Of a stretch of DNA of 64,000 nt, positions 26,903-35,120 are shown in pieces. Each line of letters opens with the position of its first letter. Within the stretch, counting starts at the first letter, position 1. The DNA lies in assembly GCA_910584405.1 (NCBI GenBank), contig CAJUAL010000001.1:248001-312000 (forward strand), given 5' to 3'. The notes below the pieces were generated by a model, which saw only the letters and a program-made list of their open reading frames with translations, was not told where the DNA came from and made no database searches. Source of the DNA: an uncultured Vampirovibrio sp. (GTDB taxonomy: Bacteria; Cyanobacteriota; Vampirovibrionia; Gastranaerophilales; Gastranaerophilaceae). Position numbers and translations under genes: made by a program.

Positions 26903-27379
26903 TTAGTCGCTCTTTTCTTTATGTCTTAAAAATGATTGGACTTTTGTCTGCATCATTTCTTCCGTTATTTTAAATCCTGTGTCTGTATTTTGTACAATTT
27001 GATACATTTTTAGCCAGTAAGTTTCTTTTGCGGGCTGGCGCTCGGCACTTATTTTTATCCCGTTTGGTACTTGGGTGGCTTTTATGTTTCTGTATTTATT
27101 TTTGTACCTTCTAAGTTTAGCAGTTTTTTGTCCGATTTTCAATTCCTTAAAATATCTGCTTGAAGGTACAATAATATCAACTGTTTCGCCTGTTGGTTTT
27201 ACTACTTCACGAATAATTTTGGCATCAGGCGAGTACATATTAAGAATTTCTGAGTTGTAATTGTTTGCAAAGTCTGCGTATTTGTTGAAAAATTCAACGG
27301 CTTCTTGTGTTGTTTTACAAAAAGTGTTCGGTGCTATTAATAATAATGTAATCAATAATGTTAAAATTTTTGTTTTCAT
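26903..27379 (-). CDS. Small secreted protein of unknown function
   Basis: 158 aa from the ATG at 27379, where a signal peptide begins (KTKILTLLITLLLIAPNTFC, then a polar sequence). An ORF start 12 codons earlier would put a charged stretch before the signal and is less likely. The mature part opens with a helix and NMYSPDAKIIREV, reminiscent of NTF2-like folds, but no catalytic residues stand out. It lies directly upstream of aroC on the same strand. Confidence 0.62.
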   Translation of the reverse strand: MKTKILTLLITLLLIAPNTFCKTTQEAVEFFNKYADFANNYNSEILNMYSPDAKIIREVVKPTGETVDIIVPSSRYFKELKIGQKTAKLRRYKNKYRNIKATQVPNGIKISAERQPAKETYWLKMYQIVQNTDTGFKITEEMMQTKVQSFLRHKEKSD

Positions 27380-27465
27380 AATATTTCTTTTAACGGATTT
27401 TGATGAAATTTCCATTATCCTGTCGGGTGGAAAATCTCGGTATTTTTGTGTAAAATAAATTTATT

Positions 27466-27855
27466 ATGAAAAGAATTTTAATTGTAGATGATGTTCCGGG
27501 GTGGATAAGATTTCATCAAAATAATATTAATTATTTGAATATTGAAGGTCTGGTTATTGACAGTGCAAACAGTGCTCGAGAAGGTGTTTCTAAAATTGAG
27601 GCTTCAATTGATGAACCTTACGATGTAATTTTTACGGATTTACAAATGGAGTCTGATTTTTTACCGATGCTTGCGGGTGAATGGTTTGTTCGGCAGATTA
27701 AAACTTATGATAAATATTATAAGAATACAAAAGTTGTAATTGTATCGGCTTCTCCTAATATTAAGGAAATCGCAGAGCGTAACGGGGTTTTGTATTTGCC
27801 TAAAACTGTTGCAAGAAATTCTGATGCTGAGGTTTACAGGCAGTTTTTAACTTAA
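27466..27855 (+). CDS. Single-domain response regulator (receiver only)
   Basis: 129 aa, entirely a CheY-like receiver. The acidic pair is Asp8-Asp9, the phosphoacceptor is Asp58 (VIFTDLQ), the conserved Ser/Thr is Ser94 (VIVSAS) and the conserved Lys is Lys113 (LPK), so it should be phosphorylatable. There is no output domain, so it acts through protein contacts or as a phosphorelay element. No histidine kinase is adjacent. TAAAAT nine nt before the ATG suggests a short or absent leader. Confidence 0.87.
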   Translation: MKRILIVDDVPGWIRFHQNNINYLNIEGLVIDSANSAREGVSKIEASIDEPYDVIFTDLQMESDFLPMLAGEWFVRQIKTYDKYYKNTKVVIVSASPNIKEIAERNGVLYLPKTVARNSDAEVYRQFLT

Positions 27856-27928
27856 ATTAACAAAGACTTTAATTTAAATAATGTTCATTATATACTTAAA
27901 CGGTTGACAAAAACGGAGATGAAAAACG

Positions 27929-29302
27929 ATGTATAATGTAGCGATAATTGGTGCAGGTCCTGCGGGGATTTTTGCGGCTTTAGAAATTACTAAATTAAAA
28001 CCTGACTGGAAAGTCGTTTTAATTGAAAAAGGACAAAGAATTGAAAAAAGAAAATGTCCGATAAGAGAAGGTTCACCTAAATGTGTAAACTGCCGCCGCT
28101 GCGGATTGTTATGCGGCTGGGGCGGAGCAGGTGCTTTTTCTGACGGAAAATTAACGCTTACTCCTGATGTTGGCGGACACCTTGTTGATTATATGACAAG
28201 AAGACAGGCTGAAGATTTAATCGGTTATGCTGATGAACTTTATTTAAAATACGGCGCAACAGAAGAAGTTTTCGGTACTGATATGAAAGTGTTTGAAGAA
28301 ATTGAACATCAGGCAGTTCTTGCAGAATTAAAGCTTGTTCATTCTCCTGTAAGACACTTGGGAACAGAAAGAAGTCTTGATGTACTTAAAAACATGCAAG
28401 ATTATCTTGATGAAAGAATTACTATTTTAAACAATGTTTCAGCACAATCTTTGATTGTTGAATGTGAACAGGTAAAAGGTATAAAACTTGATAACGGAGA
28501 AGTTATTTCTGCTGAATATACAATTATTGCTCCGGGTAGAGAAGGTGCTGATTGGTTGACTCAGGAATTTGCACAGCACAAAATCGGTATGGTTAATAAC
28601 GCTGTTGATATCGGGGTTAGAGTTGAACTTCCTGCGCCTGTTTTTGAACCTTTGACTTCAAAATTGTATGAATCTAAATTGATTTATAATTCACCGACAT
28701 TTGGTGATGAAGTTAGAACATTCTGTATGAATCCTAACGGCGAAGTTGTTCAGGAAAACTACAATGGTATTGCAACTGTTAACGGTCACAGTTATGCAAA
28801 TTACAAAACTCCTAATACAAACTTTGCACTGTTGGTTAGTGAAAAATTTACAGAACCGTTCAAAGAACCTATTCAATACGGACAGCATATTGCAAGATTA
28901 GCTAATATGTTAGGCGGCGGAATTTTAGTTCAAAGATTCGGTGATTTACTTGAAGGCAGACGTTCAACTCCTGAAAGAATTAAGGCAAATGTCATTACTC
29001 CGACATTAACTTGTGCAACACCTGGAGATTTGAGTCTTGTTATTCCGTACAGACAAATGACAAGTATTATTGAAATGCTTAAAGCACTTGATAAGATTGC
29101 TCCGGGAACTGCTTCAAGATATACACTTCTTTATGGTATTGAAGTTAAGTTCTATTCAGCAAGAGTTAAGTTAACAAATGAACTTGAAACCGAAGGTGTT
29201 AAAAACTTGTTTACAATCGGTGATGGTGCCGGTGTTACAAGAGGGCTTCTACAAGCCTCAGCGTCAGGTGTACATGTAGCCAGAACAATTTGCGAAAGAT
29301 AG
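27929..29302 (+). CDS. FAD-dependent oxidoreductase (COG2509-type)
   Basis: 457 aa. The N-terminal FAD-binding motif is IGAGPAGIFAALEI. Next comes a Cys-rich segment, KCPIREGSPKC, CVNCRRCGLLCGWGGAG and AFSDGKLT, found in the uncharacterised 'FAD-dependent dehydrogenase' group. The C-terminal GDGAGVTRGLLQASASG closes the FAD site. The Cys pattern might bind a metal or be redox active; the substrate is not known. It is followed by a perfect 16-bp hairpin. Confidence 0.85.
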   Translation: MYNVAIIGAGPAGIFAALEITKLKPDWKVVLIEKGQRIEKRKCPIREGSPKCVNCRRCGLLCGWGGAGAFSDGKLTLTPDVGGHLVDYMTRRQAEDLIGYADELYLKYGATEEVFGTDMKVFEEIEHQAVLAELKLVHSPVRHLGTERSLDVLKNMQDYLDERITILNNVSAQSLIVECEQVKGIKLDNGEVISAEYTIIAPGREGADWLTQEFAQHKIGMVNNAVDIGVRVELPAPVFEPLTSKLYESKLIYNSPTFGDEVRTFCMNPNGEVVQENYNGIATVNGHSYANYKTPNTNFALLVSEKFTEPFKEPIQYGQHIARLANMLGGGILVQRFGDLLEGRRSTPERIKANVITPTLTCATPGDLSLVIPYRQMTSIIEMLKALDKIAPGTASRYTLLYGIEVKFYSARVKLTNELETEGVKNLFTIGDGAGVTRGLLQASASGVHVARTICER

Positions 29303-29306
29303 TTTA

Positions 29307-29341
29307 TTAATGGGCGGATATTGAAAATATCCGCCCATTAA
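29307..29341. terminator. Perfect 16-bp hairpin between oxidoreductase and prepilin genes
   Basis: Arms 29307-29322 and 29326-29341 pair perfectly around a 3-nt loop, but no T run follows on either side. It may be an imperfect terminator or an mRNA-stabilising or attenuating structure. The prepilin -10 box TATAAT begins three nt later. Confidence 0.5.
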
Positions 29342-29362
29342 GCTATAATAAAATAAGTAATT

Positions 29363-30082
29363 ATGAGTCTGAATTTTTTTGGGAAATTAAAATTTGGTTT
29401 TACATTGGCTGAAGTATTAATTACTCTCGGTATAATTGGTGTTGTGTCAGCAATGACTATTCCGACACTGATGTCAAATTACAGAAAACGCCAGTTGGAA
29501 ACCCAGATTAAAGCAGATTTTTCAATAATTCAACAGACCTTGAGATTTGCCGAAGATGACGGGGTTTCTTACAGTATGGCAATATCTGACGGAAGTGACG
29601 CAAGTATGAAAGAGTGGTTTGATTCTTTTATCGCTCCGCATTTAAAAATTTCGCAGATTTGTTATAATCAACCCGGCTGTTGGCATAAAATGGGTGTTGT
29701 AAAGTCTATGACTGGAAATCCTCCGAAATATGAAAATAATAATGGTATCGGAGGTAATATTATTACTTTTAAGATAACGAACGGTACAATGTTTAATATC
29801 GACGGAAACACGGCAGAAGATATGGCATCTTTCGGATTAGATACCACATCTGACGGGCTTACTTTTTATTTTGACGCAAATGGTGAAGGTAAACCCAACC
29901 GTGTAGGGCGAGATATTTATATAATGGTTTGGTCTGATCAGGGGTTGGTTCCTGCAGGGTATAATAGAACTCCGCAGGAAGTCGAGTCCAACTGTTTGAG
30001 AGGTGACGGTTATTATTGTCTTCAATATCTTGTCACGCACGGTTGGGAGATTTCGGATATAGTCTGGAGAAGAAAGGTTTAG
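29363..30082 (+). CDS. Prepilin-like protein
   Basis: 239 aa. A leader of 12 residues ends in Gly, followed by FTLAEVLITLGIIGVVSAMT with Glu5 of the mature pilin. Downstream are paired Cys (SQICYNQPGCWHK), the shared loop FDANGEGKPNRVGRD and the C-terminal GDGYYCLQYLVTHGWEIS. It is the only intact prepilin here without a divergent XRE gene. Candidate -10 boxes are TATAAT (29344) and TAAAAT (29349), both close to the ATG. Its last bases overlap the convergent gene at 30079. Confidence 0.88.
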   Translation: MSLNFFGKLKFGFTLAEVLITLGIIGVVSAMTIPTLMSNYRKRQLETQIKADFSIIQQTLRFAEDDGVSYSMAISDGSDASMKEWFDSFIAPHLKISQICYNQPGCWHKMGVVKSMTGNPPKYENNNGIGGNIITFKITNGTMFNIDGNTAEDMASFGLDTTSDGLTFYFDANGEGKPNRVGRDIYIMVWSDQGLVPAGYNRTPQEVESNCLRGDGYYCLQYLVTHGWEISDIVWRRKV

Positions 30083-30420
30083 TCGTTTTTCTTTGAACCT
30101 GAATTTTGATTATTCATACAGTTTCCAAATTGACAGTTAGCGTCATATGGCTGTGTTGTTTCTTCCTGAATCGGTTCCATGTTTATGTTATCAGGCAGGC
30201 TTGGTTGTCCTAAATTTGTACGGTTATTCATAGTGTTATTTGGCTGAATTATTTTATTTAAGTTGTTTGGCAAAATTTTGTCATGAAGTTTATCGTTTAT
30301 ACCTGCTCCAATGTCTGCTTTACATACCCCGCCGGCTTTATTTATCGGACATGCTGAATTCGCAGGAATTGATGCTGATAAAAACATTAGCATTGCTATC
30401 GGTATTAAAATCTTTTTCAT
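30079..30420 (-). CDS. Small secreted protein, unknown
   Basis: 113 aa with a signal peptide (KKILIPIAMLMFLSASIPANS) and a mature part rich in Asn and Pro with four Cys (ACPINKAGGVC, CQFGNC). Family not recognised. An AGGAG sequence lies somewhat far (about 14 nt) from the ATG. It is convergent with the prepilin at 29363, overlapping by four nt. Confidence 0.6.
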   Translation of the reverse strand: MKKILIPIAMLMFLSASIPANSACPINKAGGVCKADIGAGINDKLHDKILPNNLNKIIQPNNTMNNRTNLGQPSLPDNINMEPIQEETTQPYDANCQFGNCMNNQNSGSKKND

Positions 30421-30478
30421 AAGTTACATATCTCCTATATTTAGTCTGTATGACTAATATAAAAGATATCAGGCATGG

Positions 30479-30913
30479 TTACATTGGACGAAAGTTTAAT
30501 CTTTTCTTACTCTTTTCGGCTTTTTTTAAAACGTCTTTAAACGGTACAATCGGCTCCATTTTATATCCGCAAGTTTCAGATAAGGTTCCTCCCATGGAAA
30601 AAAGTTCTTCCTGCGGGTATCTTCTGCAAATTCCTGGGCGCCAAAAATGAATTTTACAACGCTTTGAGATAGGATCAAGATGAGAGCATTCAAATATTAA
30701 GCCTAATTCGTCTTTGCCGATAATTTTTAATCCTGAATAAAACTTGTGCAGGTATTGAAGTTTTTCAAATTCTTTCTCGTCTTTTAATACGTGCTTAAAA
30801 TGTTTGACGTAAATATGTGTGCAGCATTGCCCGCAACCTTTACATTTTCCTGTTCTGTAGTAGTGTTTCCTAAATATTTTAGAAAGAATGAATTTTCTGA
30901 TTTTTTCCCACAT
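30479..30913 (-). CDS. YkgJ-type cysteine-cluster protein
   Basis: 144 aa from the ATG at 30913. Cys-rich motifs GKCKGCGQCC near residue 22, FECSHLDPISKRCKIHFWRPGICRRYP and a late SETCGYK match the YkgJ/UPF0153 pattern, thought to hold a metal centre. The role is unknown. A paralogue is at 10730. TATTAT nine nt upstream of the ATG resembles the other short-leader promoters here. Confidence 0.78.
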   Translation of the reverse strand: MWEKIRKFILSKIFRKHYYRTGKCKGCGQCCTHIYVKHFKHVLKDEKEFEKLQYLHKFYSGLKIIGKDELGLIFECSHLDPISKRCKIHFWRPGICRRYPQEELFSMGGTLSETCGYKMEPIVPFKDVLKKAEKSKKRLNFRPM

Positions 30914-30931
30914 AAATACATGATAATACAA

Positions 30932-31297
30932 TATAGGATTAAGTTTGTTAAGTTTTGTAAATCTTTAAGCCAAAACAAGCAAAACAAAATCTTGAGGGTA
31001 ATTTAATCAAGTACAAGAAAGAAAAACTAATTAACCTTATAAATATATAACTGACATAATACTATAACATAACCAAAAATAACCAACCTTGACCTCTGAC
31101 AGAGGTCTTTTTTTTGCGGATTTTCGGTAGGGTGACGCGAAGCAAACCCATAAGGCGCGAGAGTAAAAATGAATGACTGCGAAAGCGTAATATTCTCCCT
31201 AATGTTACAAAAATTTAACAATTACTACATTTGTACTAAAGTTTTTAAAATTCCTGCCGAATATATACTTGTAAGGAAACAAAAGGGATACGATCTA
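30932..31297. other. Gene-poor interval
   Basis: 366 nt without a convincing gene. It holds AT-rich DNA, one rho-independent terminator (31091-31115), then a GC-richer stretch (31116-31185) of small imperfect repeats. On the minus strand that stretch reads FTLAPYGFASRHPTENP, possibly debris of a prepilin start. Confidence 0.5.
31091..31115 (+). terminator. Isolated rho-independent terminator
   Basis: GACCTCTG (31091-31098) pairs with CAGAGGTC (31100-31107), followed by eight T. No gene precedes it on the plus strand, so it may end a small RNA starting somewhere in 30932-31090, or be a leftover. Confidence 0.6.
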
Positions 31298-31828
31298 ATG
31301 AGTCTTAATGTAAATTACAATTCATTATACAAAAACGGCATCGATACATCTGTATTAAAAGATGTTTCTCAAGAAATTTTACGCCGTGCGGCTCAAAAAA
31401 ATTCCCAATATACAAATTCTGCTTCTGTTCAACAAGTTAATTCTGTAGCTAAACCTGTTGAATTAGGTATCGATTTATACCAGGGCAGAGTTGAAGCAAG
31501 TGTTCAAAAACAAATTGCTATGAATAACGCCTTACAGTTTCAATTTAACGAAGCAACAGTTAATTCTATTCAGTTTTTAAATTCTCAGGCTGCAATTACA
31601 AAACGCGTTGACGGTAAGTATATGCCTGTAGTTAATGAAGTTGTAACAGAAACACAAAAAAGCACTGAAACAAATTCAGCAGCTCATTTTGTAAGTATTT
31701 TTACAGCAGCAACCGCAAAAGATAAAGAAGGTTCTAATCCGTTTTATAACGGTGAACTTTTAGCGGGCGGTAAAAACAAAAAAGAAGAAAAGAATGAAGC
31801 TGAATCATTAAAAAGTATTTTTATATAG
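31298..31828 (+). CDS. Unknown 176-aa protein
   Basis: Start chosen at 31298, nine nt after an AAAGGGA site; an upstream in-frame extension of 43 codons looks non-coding. The protein is polar and mostly helical with many Asn, Gln and Ser and no signal peptide or Cys. It ends in a charged Lys/Glu-rich tail. Its opening SLNVNYNSLYKNGID is reminiscent of the short polar openings of other unknown proteins in this window. Family unknown. Confidence 0.6.
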   Translation: MSLNVNYNSLYKNGIDTSVLKDVSQEILRRAAQKNSQYTNSASVQQVNSVAKPVELGIDLYQGRVEASVQKQIAMNNALQFQFNEATVNSIQFLNSQAAITKRVDGKYMPVVNEVVTETQKSTETNSAAHFVSIFTAATAKDKEGSNPFYNGELLAGGKNKKEEKNEAESLKSIFI

Positions 31829-31881
31829 ATTTCTCAATAAAATAAAATTTTCCTTATGTTTACCTTAACCTTTTTTAAATC

Positions 31882-31911
31882 AATATCTTCTGTTTAGAAG
31901 ATATTTTTTTT
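31882..31911 (+). terminator. Rho-independent terminator
   Basis: AATATCTTC (31882-31890) pairs with GAAGATATT (31897-31905), with a T run to 31911. It ends the gene at 31298. Confidence 0.8.
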
Positions 31912-31987
31912 ATTTTACCCGAGTGTCCGATTTATAAAAATCTTAAATAATTATAGGATATTTGTACATCAGAAAGGGTAGGAAAAA

Positions 31988-32449
31988 ATGAAGAATAATT
32001 TTTGGTTTATTGTAGCATGTGTATTAGTTTTCTTTGTGGGATACAATATGAACGACGCGGCGGTATCTTTGCCGAAATATAAAGTTGCGGTAATTGATGT
32101 ACCTGAAGTTTTATCGCATTCAAGTGAAATTCAGGATTTAAAGCGTGCTCAGGATAAGGAAATGGAAGAATTAAATACTTTGATTTCAAAAGCTCAAAAT
32201 GAACTTATAAACGAGCATGACCGTTCAAAATTATTACAAAAAGAAGCCGAATATCGTAAACAAATTGCTGCCAAAAAAGATACGATAGATAAAGAATACA
32301 ATTCAAAGATTGCAAAAATCAATGATGATATTAAGGTTGTGATTTCACAAGAAGCCAAAAAATCTCATTACAATCTTGTTTTACCGACAGGGATTGTTAT
32401 AACAGGCGGAGATGATATTACGGAAAATGTCGTTAAACACATTAAATAA
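31988..32449 (+). CDS. OmpH/Skp-like periplasmic chaperone
   Basis: 153 aa. An N-terminal membrane or signal helix (residues 5-20) is followed by KVAVIDVPEVL, the strand that opens Skp proteins, then a long coiled coil rich in Lys/Glu/Gln (about residues 45-125), and a C-terminal YNLVLPTGIVITGGDDITENVV strand-helix typical of OmpH. Skp holds unfolded outer-membrane proteins in the periplasm, so this supports a diderm envelope. A GAAAGGG ribosome site precedes the ATG. Confidence 0.85.
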   Translation: MKNNFWFIVACVLVFFVGYNMNDAAVSLPKYKVAVIDVPEVLSHSSEIQDLKRAQDKEMEELNTLISKAQNELINEHDRSKLLQKEAEYRKQIAAKKDTIDKEYNSKIAKINDDIKVVISQEAKKSHYNLVLPTGIVITGGDDITENVVKHIK

Positions 32450-32459
32450 GGGGGGTTAA

Positions 32460-33305
32460 TTATTCCATTACTCCTGCTGCGTTATAAGAACTTCTGACAA
32501 GCGGTCCGATTTGATAACGAGTAATACCGATTGATGCGGCAAGTTTTTTCAATTCTTCGTACTCATCAGGCTTGTAGTATTTGCTGACAGGAAGGTGCTC
32601 TTTTGACGGTTGAATATATTGACCTATTGTTAAAATATTACAATTTACGCTGTGTAAATCTTCAATTGTTTCTTTAATCTGGTCAAAAGTTTCGCCTAAT
32701 CCTATCATAAGCCCTGATTTTGTAATTATATCACTGTTTTCTTTTACGTATTTTAAAACTGCAAGAGAATTGTCGTAATTTCCTTGGGGACGGGCTGTTT
32801 TAAATATTGCTCTGACGGTTTCGATGTTGTGGTTAAAAACATCAGGATGAGCGTTTATAATAATGTCCAAGGCTTCTTTGTTGTTTTTAAAATCAGGGGT
32901 AAGAATTTCAATTTTTGTATCGGGTGAAGCGTTTCTGATTTCACGTATACATTTTGCAAAATGCGTAGCCCCGCCATCAGGTAAATCATCTCGCGTAACA
33001 GATGTGATTACCGCATATTTTAGCCCTAAATCTTTCACTGCTGATGCTACATGTTTTGGTTCATTCTCGTCAATCGGTTCGGGTTTTTGACAGGTAATGT
33101 TACAGTATCGGCAGTTTCTTGTGCAGTTATTACCCATAATAAGGAATGTTGCAGTATTTTTTGTATAACATTCGTTTTTATTCGGGCATCTTGCGTTTTC
33201 GCAAACGGTATTTAAGCAGTTTGATTTTAAAATCTTTCTTACTGTTCTTGTTTTTTCCGTATCAATTATTGGTCTTTTTAAGTATTCAGGTAATCTTTCG
33301 CGCAT
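32460..33305 (-). CDS. lipA: Lipoyl synthase
   Basis: 281-aa radical SAM enzyme that inserts two sulfurs into octanoyl groups on carrier proteins. Two Fe-S clusters are visible: the LipA-specific C-x4-C-x5-C (CENARCPNKNEC) and the radical SAM CTRNCRYC. The C-terminal RSSYNA motif expected in LipA is present (VRSSYNAAGVME). Its partner lpd is 0.5 kb away on the same strand. Confidence 0.96.
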   Translation of the reverse strand: MRERLPEYLKRPIIDTEKTRTVRKILKSNCLNTVCENARCPNKNECYTKNTATFLIMGNNCTRNCRYCNITCQKPEPIDENEPKHVASAVKDLGLKYAVITSVTRDDLPDGGATHFAKCIREIRNASPDTKIEILTPDFKNNKEALDIIINAHPDVFNHNIETVRAIFKTARPQGNYDNSLAVLKYVKENSDIITKSGLMIGLGETFDQIKETIEDLHSVNCNILTIGQYIQPSKEHLPVSKYYKPDEYEELKKLAASIGITRYQIGPLVRSSYNAAGVME

Positions 33306-33422
33306 TTTTCTCTTTCTTTTGTTTATATATATTATATAACAAATTTTTTCATGTTTGATTTTTATGTAATTACGTTATATAAGTATATTATCAGCAAATT
33401 AAAAAATAATAGGAGCAATTCG

Positions 33423-33782
33423 ATGAGAAATTTATTGTTATTATCAGTGATTTTATTAACAGCAGGTTCGGTATCGGCAACAGAACCGTTGTTATTAACA
33501 CCGTTAAGCCCTGCAGTATTATCAACAACCCCTGCGGTTACAACAACTACAACAACAACGACCGATTCTAACGGGGTTCAGGTTACAACTCCCGGAGCAA
33601 CAGGTGCAACTTTCTCTCCTGTAAGCCAGTTGAACTCTAATATGGTTCCTCAAAATGCTGCTGCAGAAGGAAAACCTGTTCCTGCTAAACGCCAACCGAG
33701 AGTAAGAATCCAAACTAAACAAAGAAGTCAAGGTAACTCTTACTGGAACGCAGGTGGTAAAGGTACAAAATCATTCTTTTAA
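33423..33782 (+). CDS. Small secreted Thr-rich protein
   Basis: 119 aa from the ATG at 33423, five nt after an AGGAG site region; an upstream ORF extension contains no better start. A signal peptide (RNLLLLSVILLTAGSVSA) is followed by Thr/Pro/Ala-rich sequence including a run of eight Thr, then a basic C terminus (KRQPRVRIQTKQR). It looks disordered and possibly wall- or surface-associated. Function unknown. Confidence 0.65.
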   Translation: MRNLLLLSVILLTAGSVSATEPLLLTPLSPAVLSTTPAVTTTTTTTTDSNGVQVTTPGATGATFSPVSQLNSNMVPQNAAAEGKPVPAKRQPRVRIQTKQRSQGNSYWNAGGKGTKSFF

Positions 33783-33800
33783 TATAAAAAGATTTAAAAA

Positions 33801-33831
33801 GGGCGAAGCCGAAGGCTTCGCCCTTTTTTTT
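33801..33831. terminator. Strong rho-independent terminator
   Basis: GGGCGAAGCC and GGCTTCGCCC form a 10-bp stem with loop GAA, followed by eight T. It ends the gene at 33423 and abuts the stop of the convergent lpd gene. Confidence 0.93.
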
Positions 33832-35062
33832 AGTTAATTTTAAATAACCCGTCAAAAATACCTTCTGAATAAGTCGGGTGTGCGAAACATATTTCTTTAA
33901 ACTTTTCAACGGAAATATTATTTTGTATTGCTATAACAATTTGTTGGATAAGAGAAGATGCTTCTGCTGAAACAATGTGAGCTCCTATGATTTGGTCATT
34001 TTGTACAAGAAGTTTTATGAAACCTTCTGTTTCATTATCACAATGCGCTTTACCAAGAGAGGAAATAAGTGTTAATGATTTTTTATAATCTTGTCCTTCT
34101 AAATCCTGTTCTCTTTTCCCCACCCAGGCAATCTCAGGTGTTCCGTAGATTACGCTTGGGGTTAAATCTTTTTTGAACGGTATATTTTTGATACTTTCAA
34201 TTGCTTGTTTTATTGCAAAATGTGCCAGTTGAATTTCAGCAGACGCATCTCCTATATATTCAATTCCGTCAACTTTTTTTGTTTCGTTTGGAACTCGTCC
34301 TGTTGCGGCAAGTATTATTTGTGGATTTAAAACTTCGCCATTTGAAAGCGTAATATTTACCCCTTCAATTTTTTCAACAGAGGTTTTTGTATAGAATTTA
34401 ATTTTTCGGGTTTTAAAAATACGTTCAATTCGTTTTGATACTTCGATATCAGCAAGCGGGGTTAAGTGTTCTGCCAGTTCAACTATTGTTGTTTCAACAC
34501 CAAAGTTTGAAAAAATTCTTGCCCATTCAATCCCGATTGCACCGGAACCTATAATAAGAATACTTTTTGGCAGTGTTGTAAGGTTAAGAATATCATCTGA
34601 AGACAGAATGAATTTATGGTCAAATTCAAGTCCTTTTAGTTCACGCGGAGATGAACCCGTTGCACAGATGATTTTTTCACAGTTGTAAGTTGTATTATCA
34701 GATTTGATATTATTTTTATCAATAACTTCGGCTTCACTGTTTACAACAGTTACTTTTGAATTTTTCAGGGCAAGCTCAATACCTTTTCTGAGTTTTTCTA
34801 TTGTTGAATTTTTACGCTCAATTACTTTTGAATAGTCAAGTGTAACTTTTTCGGCACAAATTCCGCAGTCTTGACAGTTTTGAAGTTTGTAGAATAATTC
34901 AGAAGCATGTAGAATACTTTTGGTTGGTATACAGCCTTTGTTAAGACAAACACCGCCTATATTATCTTTTTCAAAAAGAATAACTTTTGAGTTTGCGGCA
35001 TGAAGAGCTGCCGTGTAACCTGCCGGTCCTCCTCCGATTATTCCTAAATCATATTTTTCCAT
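33830..35062 (-). CDS. lpd: Dihydrolipoamide dehydrogenase, short form
   Basis: 410 aa; FAD enzyme that reoxidises lipoyl groups of 2-oxoacid dehydrogenase or glycine cleavage complexes. GGGPAGYTAAL binds FAD, CLNKGCIPTKS holds the redox disulfide, GSGAIGIEWA binds NAD, and AHPTYSE gives the catalytic His-Glu pair. The usual length is about 460-470 aa. The stretch between ATGRVPN and the second FAD motif (here YIGDAS) is about 25 residues shorter than in standard enzymes. Catalytic residues are intact, so it is probably active. Confidence 0.88.
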   Translation of the reverse strand: MEKYDLGIIGGGPAGYTAALHAANSKVILFEKDNIGGVCLNKGCIPTKSILHASELFYKLQNCQDCGICAEKVTLDYSKVIERKNSTIEKLRKGIELALKNSKVTVVNSEAEVIDKNNIKSDNTTYNCEKIICATGSSPRELKGLEFDHKFILSSDDILNLTTLPKSILIIGSGAIGIEWARIFSNFGVETTIVELAEHLTPLADIEVSKRIERIFKTRKIKFYTKTSVEKIEGVNITLSNGEVLNPQIILAATGRVPNETKKVDGIEYIGDASAEIQLAHFAIKQAIESIKNIPFKKDLTPSVIYGTPEIAWVGKREQDLEGQDYKKSLTLISSLGKAHCDNETEGFIKLLVQNDQIIGAHIVSAEASSLIQQIVIAIQNNISVEKFKEICFAHPTYSEGIFDGLFKIN

Positions 35063-35120
35063 ATTTACTCCTTTATATTCTGCGGAAGAAAACTTCTACC
35101 TGCATTTACCCCTTTACCCC

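Noticed and set aside
32450..32455. G6 run as another phase-variable tract
   Set aside because: It lies after a stop codon, not in a frame break. The G6 runs at 539-544 and 25417-25422 are also not at disrupted frames.
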